From: Ferrimicrobium sp.
GTDB taxonomy: Bacteria > Actinomycetota > Acidimicrobiia > Acidimicrobiales > Acidimicrobiaceae
Length of the DNA: 64,000 nt
Reading direction: 5' to 3'
Assembly: GCA_022690815.1 (NCBI GenBank)
Contig: JALCZJ010000005.1
Span: 53,357 to 117,356 of the forward strand
The position numbers were made by a program, and so were the translations under genes. Of this stretch, positions 45,837 to 54,727 are shown in pieces; position 1 is the first letter of the stretch, and each line of letters starts with the position of its first letter. The notes beneath the pieces are model-generated. The model did no database searches, was not told the origin of the DNA, and saw nothing but the letters and a program-made list of their open reading frames with translations.

Positions 45837-45842
45837 TAGCGT
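45837..45842 (+). promoter_or_regulatory. Leaderless-type -10 element TAGCGT
   Basis: 6 nt before the ATG at 45849 of the SCO6745-like gene. Confidence 0.5.
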
Positions 45843-45848
45843 AGGGTT

Positions 45849-46739
45849 ATGGATCGCACCGAACGACACCAAAGCACCCTCCAGACATGGGCCCAACTCG
45901 AGACGCTTCATGATCTCACATACTTTTCAAAGGAGTCACGCCAGGCGTATAAGGATCTCGGTGTTGCCGATTCCTGGGCCCGCTACTTCGCTGGTCGTTC
46001 CGCGCCAATGGGCAGAGTCGAAGCCGGAACTGTGACGGCTGCGTTTTATAGCTTCTCACATAGCGTGGTTGAAGCAGCGATCCCATCTGTTTGGGAGATC
46101 TCGCCGCCTGCGCAGTTCATCGAAGCTCGCTTTCGAGGGTTCCAAGCCACCTGGGAGCGCATCACCACGGACTCGCCACTGGCACCGAGTTCTGATTCGA
46201 TCGCTCGGGCCGCAGAGCTGGCGATGAAGGCCGCCATGAACGGTGAACGTGGGGGACATCCGCTCTATGCTGCCAATCTCGGCATAGCATGTCCAACCGA
46301 CCCCGTGTCACAACTCTTTCACGCAGCGACACTCATCCGTGAATATCGCGGTGACTGCCATAACCTCCTGCTTGGGGCCAATGGCATCAGTGGCTGTCAA
46401 GCGCATATCCTGATGGTCGCGATCGGTGCAGAGGACCGTGCCTCAACCCAGGGTTCAAGGGGTTATACCGATCAAGAGTGGAGCCAAGGTGAGCAGGACT
46501 TGTGTGAACGAGGCATGCTCGACAAAGACCAGTCGATTACTCCGAGCGGGCGTTCATGTCGAGCAGCGATCGAGCGCAACACCAATCTTTTGATGCAACC
46601 AGTCTTTGACAGCCTCAGCCACGCTGAGCTCTCCGAACTTGGGGCCCTCAGCGCGCCAATCGCCCTGGCGGTCAACCTTTCGGGTGCACTCCCAAAATTC
46701 ACCCGCGCGTTCGAATTGCTTGCGGAGACTGAAGGTTAG
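45849..46739 (+). CDS. SCO6745-like (SalK-related) protein
   Basis: A 296-residue member of an actinobacterial family with a C-terminal winged-helix-like part. Recognisable family segments: LHDLTYFSKESRQAYKDLG, WARYFAGRSAPMGRV, VTAAFYSFSHSVVEAAIP, AATLIREYRGDCHNLLL, and RGYTDQEWSQGEQDLCERGML. Function is not established; some annotations call it MarR-like. It converges on the KAS gene, leaving 37 bp between stops. Confidence 0.75.
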   Translation: MDRTERHQSTLQTWAQLETLHDLTYFSKESRQAYKDLGVADSWARYFAGRSAPMGRVEAGTVTAAFYSFSHSVVEAAIPSVWEISPPAQFIEARFRGFQATWERITTDSPLAPSSDSIARAAELAMKAAMNGERGGHPLYAANLGIACPTDPVSQLFHAATLIREYRGDCHNLLLGANGISGCQAHILMVAIGAEDRASTQGSRGYTDQEWSQGEQDLCERGMLDKDQSITPSGRSCRAAIERNTNLLMQPVFDSLSHAELSELGALSAPIALAVNLSGALPKFTRAFELLAETEG

Positions 46740-46776
46740 TCGATCTCTGTTCATGAGTGTTGGCAAAAGTCCAGCA

Positions 46777-47997
46777 CTATCGATCTGCCTCGCTAACGGC
46801 ATGCGCTGGCTCAATCACCAGCGAGGCGTTGTGCCCACCGAAGCCAAACGAGTTGGAAAGGATCGGACCTGGCTCCCAGTCCTTCACGGGATCAGCCAAG
46901 AGGTGCAGGTTCGCTGCCGACTCCGGTTCGCCGAGCGCGACGGTCCCTGGGATACTCCTGCGCTGCAGCGCCAGCACCGACATCACGGCTTCGATGGCCC
47001 CCGACGCCCCGAGCGAATGGCCCATAACGCCTTTAAGCGAGGTGACGTCAACCCGACCTGTTGCGTTGAAGACCCGGTCAAGCGCCCTCAATTCGGCAAC
47101 ATCGCCGATGCGGGTCCCCGTGGCATGAGCATTGACCCAGGCGATGTCCTTGGCGTCAAGACGTGCCTGCGAGAGAGCCATTCTCATGGCTCTCTCTGCA
47201 CCGGCGCCATTGGGTTCAGGCGCCGTCACGTGATAAGCATCGTTGCCACAACCATAACCTGTGATGGTTGCCAGTATCTCCGCCCCTCGAGCCTTGGCCG
47301 TCTCATAACGTTCCAACACCACGAACCCCGCGCCCTCAGCAAGTGCCATGCCCGATCGACCCCGATCGAACGGACCGTGATACGGATGGTCTCCCCTGGC
47401 AACCGCCCCAGCCGCATAGAGGCTGCTCACAATCGCCGAGACAAAAAGTGAATCCGCTCCGCCTGCAACAACGGTATCGACTCGTCCCTCCTGAATCGCT
47501 TGCATCCCTTCTCCAACCGCCTGTGCTCCGGCGGCACAGGCACCGAGATAGGTCATGCATGGTCCGATCACACCATAATGAATCGCAAGGCGCGTGGCCA
47601 GAGCCGACGGAATGACCTGTGGGACGAATTTTGGAGACACCCTTCGCTCCTTCGCCCCCACCATGCCAACGACACCTCCAAACGACGTTCCCACACTCAC
47701 CATCGTGCGCTCATTGTCTAAGGGAACGTCTCCGGCGCAGGCGATGGCCTCCTTGGCGGCCACAAGCCCAAGAACGACCCATCGTTCATTTTCTCGGACG
47801 CTGCGATCATCAAGCATCTCTTGGGCAGCGAACTGGGGGACTCGCCCCTGGAACACCGTGCCATCGAGCCCTTGTGCCAACGTCACCGCTGGCTCAGAGT
47901 GAAACAGCCCGTCGAACGAGGCAAAGGCACCAATCCCAACAGGCGTCACCGCACCGACTCCGGTGACCACCACCGCCCTCGGGCCCTCCTCAGGCAT
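46777..47997 (-). CDS. Second beta-ketoacyl-ACP synthase (KAS II type)
   Basis: A 406-residue condensing enzyme with Cys154 (YLGACAAGAQ), His291 (NAHATGTRIGD) and His327 (KGVMGHSLGASGA), so the triad is complete. It ends with the SNSFGFGGHNAS signature. It is clearly different from the fabF of the fab operon. The start ATG at 47997 overlaps the 3' end of an AMP-forming acyl-CoA ligase by 8 bp. The pair suggests a dedicated acyl-chain pathway beside housekeeping fatty-acid synthesis, but no dedicated ACP is visible nearby. Confidence 0.92.
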   Translation of the reverse strand: MPEEGPRAVVVTGVGAVTPVGIGAFASFDGLFHSEPAVTLAQGLDGTVFQGRVPQFAAQEMLDDRSVRENERWVVLGLVAAKEAIACAGDVPLDNERTMVSVGTSFGGVVGMVGAKERRVSPKFVPQVIPSALATRLAIHYGVIGPCMTYLGACAAGAQAVGEGMQAIQEGRVDTVVAGGADSLFVSAIVSSLYAAGAVARGDHPYHGPFDRGRSGMALAEGAGFVVLERYETAKARGAEILATITGYGCGNDAYHVTAPEPNGAGAERAMRMALSQARLDAKDIAWVNAHATGTRIGDVAELRALDRVFNATGRVDVTSLKGVMGHSLGASGAIEAVMSVLALQRRSIPGTVALGEPESAANLHLLADPVKDWEPGPILSNSFGFGGHNASLVIEPAHAVSEADR

Positions 47998-49732
47998 CGA
48001 CGTGGGCTTCTTGCGTGCTTTCCTCCCGGATCCGCTCCTTGGCAATGTCGGACAAGAGAAACTTCTGGATCTTTCCAGTACCGGTCACCGGCCACTCCTC
48101 ATGAGTCAAGAAGAAGTAGTACCGCGGGACCTTAAAGCGCGCGAGATGTTCTCGGCACCAGCTCACAATCTCCGCACGGGTAGCGCTCTGCCCTTCGCGC
48201 AGCTCGATGAACGCAGCTCCCGTCTCGTCTGTCACCGGTGAGGGAACCCCGACCACATAGGCCTGCTCGACGGCCGGATAGCGAGAGATCACCTCCTCGA
48301 CCTCCTGGGGAGAAACGTTCTCGCCAGAGACCTTGTACACTTCCTTGGCTCGACCATGGAACTCCAGATAGCCATCGTTGGGATCGATGCACCCAAGGTC
48401 GCCGGTGTAGAACCAACCGTCGTAATCAAAGACTGCAGCTGTGGCAACCGGCTCGTTGTAATAGCCACGGGTGACGAAGTTTCCACGAACTGCAAACTCG
48501 CCCACCGATCCTTCAGGTAACGTTACTCTGGTGTCGGGATCGACCACCTTGTACTCGCTGTTGCAATTTCCATACTCCACAAGCCCACTCGGGCCCCCGG
48601 GCTTAATGCGCCCCACCGTCGTGCTCACCTTCTCAATGGGGTCCCCCACTTCGGTGTGGACCGTGGCCGCCGTCGCCTCAGTTCCCCCATAGCCTGAGCA
48701 CATCTCGCTCAGTCCGAGAACGCGAACCGCTCGCTCCCAAAGCGGGACCGGTGCTGGCGCCGCGGCACACATGAGCGCCTGCAATGAATCGGTTTTGTAC
48801 GGAGTCCGCTCCGCCTCATTGACCAGGGCCAATAGAATCGTTGGAACGCAGAGAAAATCCTCAGCCTGCCACTCGTCGATCATCGCCAGAGCCTGACTCG
48901 GCTTAAAGGTCGCCGTAGTGAGCACACATCCACCCACAAAGGACACCGCGAGCAGTCCCTCCACCCAAGCGAAAACGTGGTACAGAGGCAAGGGTGTGAA
49001 GACCTTGCGGCCATCATCAAAGGCCCTCGATAGCGCACTCGAATACGCGCAGCGCAACAGCATGTCGCTCGTAAGCATCACACCTTTGGGCAGCCCGGTT
49101 GTCCCGGAGGTGTAAATGATATTGACGATTTCGTCTGGATACTGAGACGCTCGATAGATCTGATCGAGCGCGGCATCGGAGACTGAGTCTGCTGCTTGCG
49201 CAAACGACGCAAAACTGCGGAAACCATCGAACACCGGAGCCTCTGACGTTGGCAGCACCACGACCTCTTGCAACGCAAGTGGCTCTTCGCGGGTCTCCCT
49301 GTCCGAGAGTATACTCAGCATGGCCTTCTCGTGGTCATTGCCACCCGCACTCTCGTGTACGAATAACCACTTGCTGTTAGAGTGCGACAGAATGTAATCG
49401 AGCTCATCCTCGCGCAGCATTGTGTTTAAAGGAACCACAACCCCGCCAACCATCGACACCGCTAAGGCGAGGAACAAGAACTCTGCGCCATTTGCCAACA
49501 GCAGCGCAACATGATCACGACGCTTCACACCCAGCGCGATAAGGCCCTTTGCCGCGGTACGTACTTCCGCATAGAGCTCCCGATAGGTCACCCGCGCATC
49601 AGGTGTTACGAGCACAAGGCGATCCCCAAACACGGATGCCATCTGCTCAAAGTGTTGAGCAAGATTACGTCGAGGCCACGGATCATAGGCCTCAGTAAGG
49701 GATATCCTTCGATCAATAACCGGTCTCAGCAC
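47990..49732 (-). CDS. AMP-forming acyl-CoA ligase (fatty acid or related)
   Basis: ANL-superfamily enzyme, 580 residues: the P-loop IIYTSGTTGLPKGVML, GYGGTEATAATV, the hinge WFYTGDLGCIDPNDGYLEFHGRAKEVYKVSGENVSPQEVEE and the catalytic Lys in GTGKIQKFLL. It activates a carboxylic acid as the acyl-adenylate and then passes it to CoA or a carrier; substrate not deducible. Start GTG at 49732 follows AAAGGAGG; the frame is open to 49753. First gene of a two-gene operon with the second KAS. Confidence 0.9.
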   Translation of the reverse strand: MLRPVIDRRISLTEAYDPWPRRNLAQHFEQMASVFGDRLVLVTPDARVTYRELYAEVRTAAKGLIALGVKRRDHVALLLANGAEFLFLALAVSMVGGVVVPLNTMLREDELDYILSHSNSKWLFVHESAGGNDHEKAMLSILSDRETREEPLALQEVVVLPTSEAPVFDGFRSFASFAQAADSVSDAALDQIYRASQYPDEIVNIIYTSGTTGLPKGVMLTSDMLLRCAYSSALSRAFDDGRKVFTPLPLYHVFAWVEGLLAVSFVGGCVLTTATFKPSQALAMIDEWQAEDFLCVPTILLALVNEAERTPYKTDSLQALMCAAAPAPVPLWERAVRVLGLSEMCSGYGGTEATAATVHTEVGDPIEKVSTTVGRIKPGGPSGLVEYGNCNSEYKVVDPDTRVTLPEGSVGEFAVRGNFVTRGYYNEPVATAAVFDYDGWFYTGDLGCIDPNDGYLEFHGRAKEVYKVSGENVSPQEVEEVISRYPAVEQAYVVGVPSPVTDETGAAFIELREGQSATRAEIVSWCREHLARFKVPRYYFFLTHEEWPVTGTGKIQKFLLSDIAKERIREESTQEAHVDA

Positions 49733-51425
49733 AGCACAACCTCCTTTGATCACACGGCCGGATCAACACACACCGCTGTAATCCATTGTAGGTTCACATG
49801 CTCAATCGGATCCAATCTCGATATGGACGGTACACAAACAGGTCCCCAACGGAACAGTCAGCAACAGATAATCCAACCGTGCGTCCAAACCCACGGGCCG
49901 ACGCCACAGCAGCTCCCGAACCCTGGGGCTCCTGCAAGGACGAGATGGCATCAGAGTAAACCTGCCGATGTCATGCAGTCATTTTATCGTGGTAACCTAT
50001 CTTGGACCCTCCCAACAGCGCCAATCTTTAACGCCAGACTCATCGAACTCACCTGAGTAGCTGGAGGTGTCCAACGCCGACCAACTGCATTCTGGAGGCG
50101 ACCCGCAAATCGCGACAACGTAGCAGCTCGACGCGGTGGGCTGACACGCCAAGGTGCCACTGGTACGGAGCATGTTCATCACTTAAAGGCACAATCGACA
50201 ACCTCGAGACAAAGACCTCTAGCTCATCACCCAGCACTTACAGCTGGTCCCATCACAGGCATACATCACCTCCATCACTCTTGAAACAGAAGATGATGAC
50301 CCAGGTTAGAAACGCTGAGCAACCAGTCCTGCGCTCGAGACGGCGCGCAGCAAACGACCAATGGCGGTACCTGCGACGACCCTCGATACCCTCCATGGCG
50401 GCGTCAACGTGATCCACAAATACCCTCTCAGCTCAAAATACTCCTCGAATACGTTAGTGGCCTGGCAACACAATTCTTACGAGTGCTTTAAGTCACGATT
50501 AGTACATCTCGCGTAAGTGGCCCAACCAGTATGCCAGCGAGCTTTGCGCGCTATAGCCTACAGGCGGAACGCTAGCCTACTGAATATGCTAGCAATGACA
50601 TCGGGAGAACGGGCGAGAGTGCTGTCGCCGAGGGAAGGCTCGGACCCATACGGCCCGCCTATCAGGTGATGATCGAGACGGCAGTGGCTATGGTTGTTGG
50701 AGCTCTTTCTCTACTCAGGAAACTGTCTACGCTGCAGTGGTTTACTTAGACATCGATCACGCTAATTGCTGTTCCGTTGACTATGACCTTACTAGCGCAG
50801 CTGTTCCCATCGATTGCAGAGATTTTCACTACAAGAATCTGGTCAAGGCAGACACTTTTACTCAACACATCCCACCTTTTCTACTTTACCGATGGGTGCT
50901 TTGCAGGCAGTCACAACCATCTTGTTGGGGGCTTCAACAATTACCGGAGCGTTCCTCGTAGTCTTGGCCACTATGGTTAATGCATCGTTTTTGTACCGTC
51001 TACGCAACGCCCAGCGGCTCGGCGAGAAGAGTTAGCACACTCAACGTTGGTAGAATCGTTGGCCGTGAACTGATGCCGGTCCAGGGTGACTCCTGTGACG
51101 ATGCCGTGCAAGCGCGCCAGCTTTGGCATCGAGATACACTGATACTATAAACGGTACTGCACCGTACGCCCAGACAGCGTCTCCACTGGACAGCCCGGAT
51201 GCCACAGTATCAGAACCTTTGACCGCGACGGTACAAACACATGGGCCATCGCTCAACCGCTCGGCAACTGTGTACTCGTCACCAAGATGAATCCGTTGAG
51301 GTCATGCTGACCGCACAATGACGCTGACCACCGTGATTGAAGCCTCAATAAACGCAAACAACGTCCTTTACCACGTCGAGGCGAGCGTCAACCTCCGCAA
51401 ACTGACTCGCTGGTAATAACGCGGA
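49733..51425. other. Gene-poor stretch of 1.7 kb
   Basis: No domain-bearing ORF. The only candidate is a 47-codon hydrophobic ORF at 50892-51035. Base composition is less GC-rich than in the flanking genes. No IS ends, tRNA or long repeats were seen. It may be decayed DNA. Confidence 0.45.
50892..51035 (+). CDS. Possible small membrane protein (47 aa)
   Basis: MGALQAVTTILLGASTITG, continuing with a hydrophobic run up to VNASFLYR, then a basic tail RLRNAQRLGEKS. One transmembrane helix with a positive C-terminus is plausible for a small membrane protein. There is no Shine-Dalgarno sequence. The frame is open to 50814. Low confidence because hydrophobic runs occur by chance. Confidence 0.3.
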   Translation: MGALQAVTTILLGASTITGAFLVVLATMVNASFLYRLRNAQRLGEKS

Positions 51426-52040
51426 CTATGGTGTCACCGGTACTGAGACAGTCAGAATCAGGGAACCCGGTTGACCATTGGACGCTGCCGATGCAATCAG
51501 GGCGACAGCCCAGGACGTTGACGTCCAGTCTTGCGTCTCACCACCGGCGTAGGACTCCGACGACTGCCGCGAAAACCCAGCCTGTGAGGGCCGTTGATTA
51601 TAAGCGCCAACAAGGGAATTGGCCGATCCCGTAAACGAATACGTCAGCAAATAACCATTCATACCGGACTTCTTCGTGGCAACGCTCGCAGAGAGCTTGA
51701 TGCCCGAGGGAACAGGAACGCTGGACGGAAAACCCGATGGCAACGTTACGCCAAAACCGAACGTCGCCGTACCGTTGTTGCTCTTGACCGTGACCTTGGA
51801 TCCGTTCGCACTCGACTGGACGCTGGTCGCTCCGCCCGAGGACGAGCCAGCCGAGCCGCAGGCAGCCAAGGTGAGCCCACTGAGGACAAGCCCACAAAGA
51901 ACCGCTGCCCGCCTTTGGCTCGCCAACGATTGCCAGCGAATCTGATCCGCGGCCAACGGCGTAGCCGCATGGCAACGCCGAGCACTTGTTGCATGCACAA
52001 TCAACCGATCTATAGCAAACTTCATTCGAAACTGGCTCAC
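51426..52040 (-). CDS. Putative lipoprotein
   Basis: Carries a clear lipobox: AAVLCGLVLSGLTLAACGS, with the lipid-attachment Cys in LAAC, followed by a Ser/Gly-rich linker and a compact beta-rich domain of about 130 residues without known family. The GTG at 52040 follows GGAGG at 7 nt but leaves a 60-residue N-terminus before the lipobox, too long for a normal signal peptide. A TTG at 51926 (MASQRRAAVLCG) would give a standard one. The gene has a hairpin upstream at 52157-52181. Confidence 0.7.
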   Translation of the reverse strand: MSQFRMKFAIDRLIVHATSARRCHAATPLAADQIRWQSLASQRRAAVLCGLVLSGLTLAACGSAGSSSGGATSVQSSANGSKVTVKSNNGTATFGFGVTLPSGFPSSVPVPSGIKLSASVATKKSGMNGYLLTYSFTGSANSLVGAYNQRPSQAGFSRQSSESYAGGETQDWTSTSWAVALIASAASNGQPGSLILTVSVPVTP

Positions 52041-52559
52041 CGTTGCACCTCCAAGCAATATCGCGACAAAGAGACACGACCAAACCGACCCAGGGATAAC
52101 CCTCCTATCCTCTTGACCTCCCCATAGGATCGACTCCTAAGCGATCGCAATCTCCAGCCGTCTGGCCTACAACCAGACGGCAATGTCTTCCTCATGCCAG
52201 GCGACCAGAACTGAACTATCACATCCAGGAGACAGACAAGCTATCGCGGGTGTTAACAACAACCGGGACAAAGGCCCCCTGGAAAAGACCTTATGATTGC
52301 ATACGCTCCGCCTTCATTTACCCGGCGACCGCTGAACGCCAATGTCCCTCCTCTACGCCACCCTCGGGTTGTGGGCCAGTGAGCCTCGCCGTCCCGTCTC
52401 ATCGGTAGCACAGATAAGAATTACTTAAGTGAAATACCATCCATCAACTCACCCGACATCGCAATGCTGACCGCCACAGGACTCATGGCGGGGTTCAACT
52501 CCTCATTCAACAAGGCATGGCTGATACTCAACCAACCACTTCGAATAGGAAGATCCGCC
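52041..52559. other. Intergenic region, 0.5 kb
   Basis: Between the lipoprotein gene and the 3' end of the acetoacetyl-CoA synthetase gene. Contains a perfect 9-bp hairpin (52157-52181). No ORF of merit. Confidence 0.4.
52157..52181. promoter_or_regulatory. Perfect inverted repeat GCCGTCTGG-N7-CCAGACGGC
   Basis: Nine-base-pair arms around a 7-nt loop, about 120 bp upstream of the lipoprotein start. No T-run, so either an operator or an RNA hairpin in the leader. Confidence 0.5.
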
Positions 52560-54500
52560 CTAGGATTGGCGGGCCAGGGTTTCGAACTCCGTAAGCACGG
52601 CCGGATTCGCTACCGAATCGGCAGAGGCGACCTCGTTGAGTGCGGAACCTAAAAATAGTTTACGAATTGGGACCTCGAGCTTTTTACCATTCAGGGTCCT
52701 TGGAATATCAGAGACGTGAAGAATTCGATTGGGAACATGTCGGGGTGAGAGCTGCTCACGCAACGTCGCACGGATCGCCTCGTCGATTGCGTCTGGGTCG
52801 TCGCCGCTCGACACGACAAAAAGCAACAGCTCTCCCGTCCGGTCCAAGGCCGAGGTGTCGATCACCAAAGAATCTTCAACACCCTCGACGGCATCGACCA
52901 CACGGTAGAACTCCGCCGTCCCCATCCGCACGCCGCCCCGGTTGAGCGTCGAATCCGATCGGCCAAAGATCACACTGGAACCATCCTCGTAGAAGGTGAT
53001 CCAATCACCATGGCGCCATACCCCGGGGTACTGAGAGAAATAGGCCTCGTGGTAGCGCGTACGATCATCATCATTCCAAAAGCCGGTGGGCATCGACGGC
53101 ATCGGCTGGGTGATCACGAGCTCCCCCATCTCCCCCACGACTGGCTGGCCCTGTTCATCGAACGCGGCAACCGCGACCCCGAGTGCCGGGGTCGCAATCA
53201 GGCCTGCACGAGTGGGATGCATCGGAGAGCCCCCCAAGAAGGCCGTACAAACGTCGGTTCCCCCCGAAGCCGAAACGAGCTGAACCGGACTCGGGAGATG
53301 CCGATAGACCCAGTCGAAGCCCTCGATCGTCAGTGGCGCTCCCGTCGATCCAATCGCTCGCAGCGAAGAGCCATCCATGAACGTGTGCATGTCAACCTGG
53401 CCAACCTGGCAGCTGCGCAGGAACGGGGCAGACACACCAAAGAACGTGATCTGTGCCTCGTCGATGAGTCGCCACAGCCGTTCCAGGTTTGGATAGCCCG
53501 GGGACCCGTCGTACAGGACGATGGACGCACCGACAAGCAGGCCACCCATGAGGAAGTTCCACATCATCCAGCCCGTAGACGAGAACCAAAAGAAAGTACT
53601 ATCGGTTGTCACGCCATGCTGGAGTTCGAGAACCTTCTTGTGTTCCAAGACGATACCGCCGTGGGAATGCACGATCGCCTTTGGAATGCCCGTGGTCCCA
53701 GAGGAGTAAAGAACCCACAGTGGATGATTAAAGACCACAGGCGTAAAACTCAGAGCATGGTCCCCCTGGGTCGCCTCTTCAAACGAGATGCTACGCCACG
53801 CCCCCTCTGGGGGTTCATCGGGTGGCCCTACGACGATCAACGTATCGACACTCGGCAACGAGGTCAAAATTTGGGTCAACGGTGCCCGCCGATCGATCCT
53901 TCGCCCGCCGTAGCGGTATTCACTGACCGCGAGAACGGCCTTGGGCTCGATTTGGCGGAAGCGATCGACGACGGCGCCAGCGCCGAAATCGGGCGAGGTG
54001 CACGACCAAACCGCACCAATGCTCGCCGAAGCGAATAGCCCAACGACCGCTTCGTAGACGTTTGGAAGATACCCTGCCACTCGGTCACCCGGTTGGACAC
54101 CCGCCACCTTGAGCGTGGCTGCCAGCTGGGCAACGGTGTGCCAAAACTCGGAGGCCAGCACCTTGCGCTGTGCCCCGCTCTCATCGGCTACGACAATACC
54201 TGCCGGGTCACAAAACCGCGCGTGGGCCTCAGCGGCATAGTTGAGCACTCCATCCGGAAAAAAGATGGCGTCTGGTAACGTTCCGACGAGGTCGCGCTCA
54301 CCGAGATCTCCCGCCAGCTGACAAAAGCGGCCAACCGCGCGCCAGAAAGGACCAATCTCGGTAATACTCGCTCGGTAGAGATCAGCATAGGACGCCGTGT
54401 GAATACCAAGCCCTGGGCCTTCGGTCGTGAGAAAACGGCCGAGAGGACTCTCCATCCCATCGTCAATCGGCCGCCACAGCACATCGCCAACATCGGTCAT
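52560..54500 (-). CDS. aacS: Acetoacetyl-CoA synthetase
   Basis: AMP-forming ligase that activates acetoacetate; 646 residues, matching the acetoacetate-CoA ligase branch. Visible: FPDGVLNYAAEAH, GYLPNVYEAVVGLFASASIG, SCTSPDFGAGAVVDRF, the P-loop LYSSGTTGIPKAIVHSHGG, WFSSTGWMMWNFLMGGLLVG, SASGGTDVCTAF, HGDWITFYEDGSSVIFGRSDSTLNRGGVRMG and the catalytic Lys of RTLNGKKLEVP. It starts in ATGA overlap with a 76-residue gene and so belongs to the operon of the acyl-CoA ligase at 54727-56415. Confidence 0.93.
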   Translation of the reverse strand: MTDVGDVLWRPIDDGMESPLGRFLTTEGPGLGIHTASYADLYRASITEIGPFWRAVGRFCQLAGDLGERDLVGTLPDAIFFPDGVLNYAAEAHARFCDPAGIVVADESGAQRKVLASEFWHTVAQLAATLKVAGVQPGDRVAGYLPNVYEAVVGLFASASIGAVWSCTSPDFGAGAVVDRFRQIEPKAVLAVSEYRYGGRRIDRRAPLTQILTSLPSVDTLIVVGPPDEPPEGAWRSISFEEATQGDHALSFTPVVFNHPLWVLYSSGTTGIPKAIVHSHGGIVLEHKKVLELQHGVTTDSTFFWFSSTGWMMWNFLMGGLLVGASIVLYDGSPGYPNLERLWRLIDEAQITFFGVSAPFLRSCQVGQVDMHTFMDGSSLRAIGSTGAPLTIEGFDWVYRHLPSPVQLVSASGGTDVCTAFLGGSPMHPTRAGLIATPALGVAVAAFDEQGQPVVGEMGELVITQPMPSMPTGFWNDDDRTRYHEAYFSQYPGVWRHGDWITFYEDGSSVIFGRSDSTLNRGGVRMGTAEFYRVVDAVEGVEDSLVIDTSALDRTGELLLFVVSSGDDPDAIDEAIRATLREQLSPRHVPNRILHVSDIPRTLNGKKLEVPIRKLFLGSALNEVASADSVANPAVLTEFETLARQS

Positions 54501-54727
54501 GATTCGTTCTCCTCCTGCACCCCAACGTCAAGGTCCAAGTGACTCAAAACCTGTTGAGCTTTGAGTAGTGCCCGTCGTACCTTCGCGAGCTCCTGTTGGG
54601 TCTTTTTCACCCTGATCGGATCGAGATCGCGCAGGTGAATGAGCTGGGAAAAAGTCAGGTCGTCAAGCTGGGCAAGCAACTCTGCGACCCCAGCGAGCAA
54701 CCGATCTTGGGATTCGTCACCAGCCAC
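54497..54727 (-). CDS. Small helical protein between two CoA ligase genes
   Basis: A 76-residue protein without recognised domain. It is mostly helical with a coiled-coil-like middle (IRVKKTQQELAKVRRALL and on to QQVLSHLDL) and acidic ends. Start GTG at 54727 shares one base with the ligase stop (TAGTG), and its stop overlaps the aacS ATG (ATGA). Such tight coupling on both sides supports that it is real and works with the ligases, perhaps as a small subunit or regulator (inference). Confidence 0.65.
   Translation of the reverse strand: MAGDESQDRLLAGVAELLAQLDDLTFSQLIHLRDLDPIRVKKTQQELAKVRRALLKAQQVLSHLDLDVGVQEENES

Noticed and set aside
49733..51425. Hidden IS element in the 1.7 kb gap
   Set aside because: No transposase-like frame and no terminal inverted repeats could be recognised by eye.
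53010..54038. Plus-strand 342-codon ORF inside aacS
   Set aside because: Antisense to a complete conserved enzyme; sequence is Arg/Pro-rich and has no family pattern.
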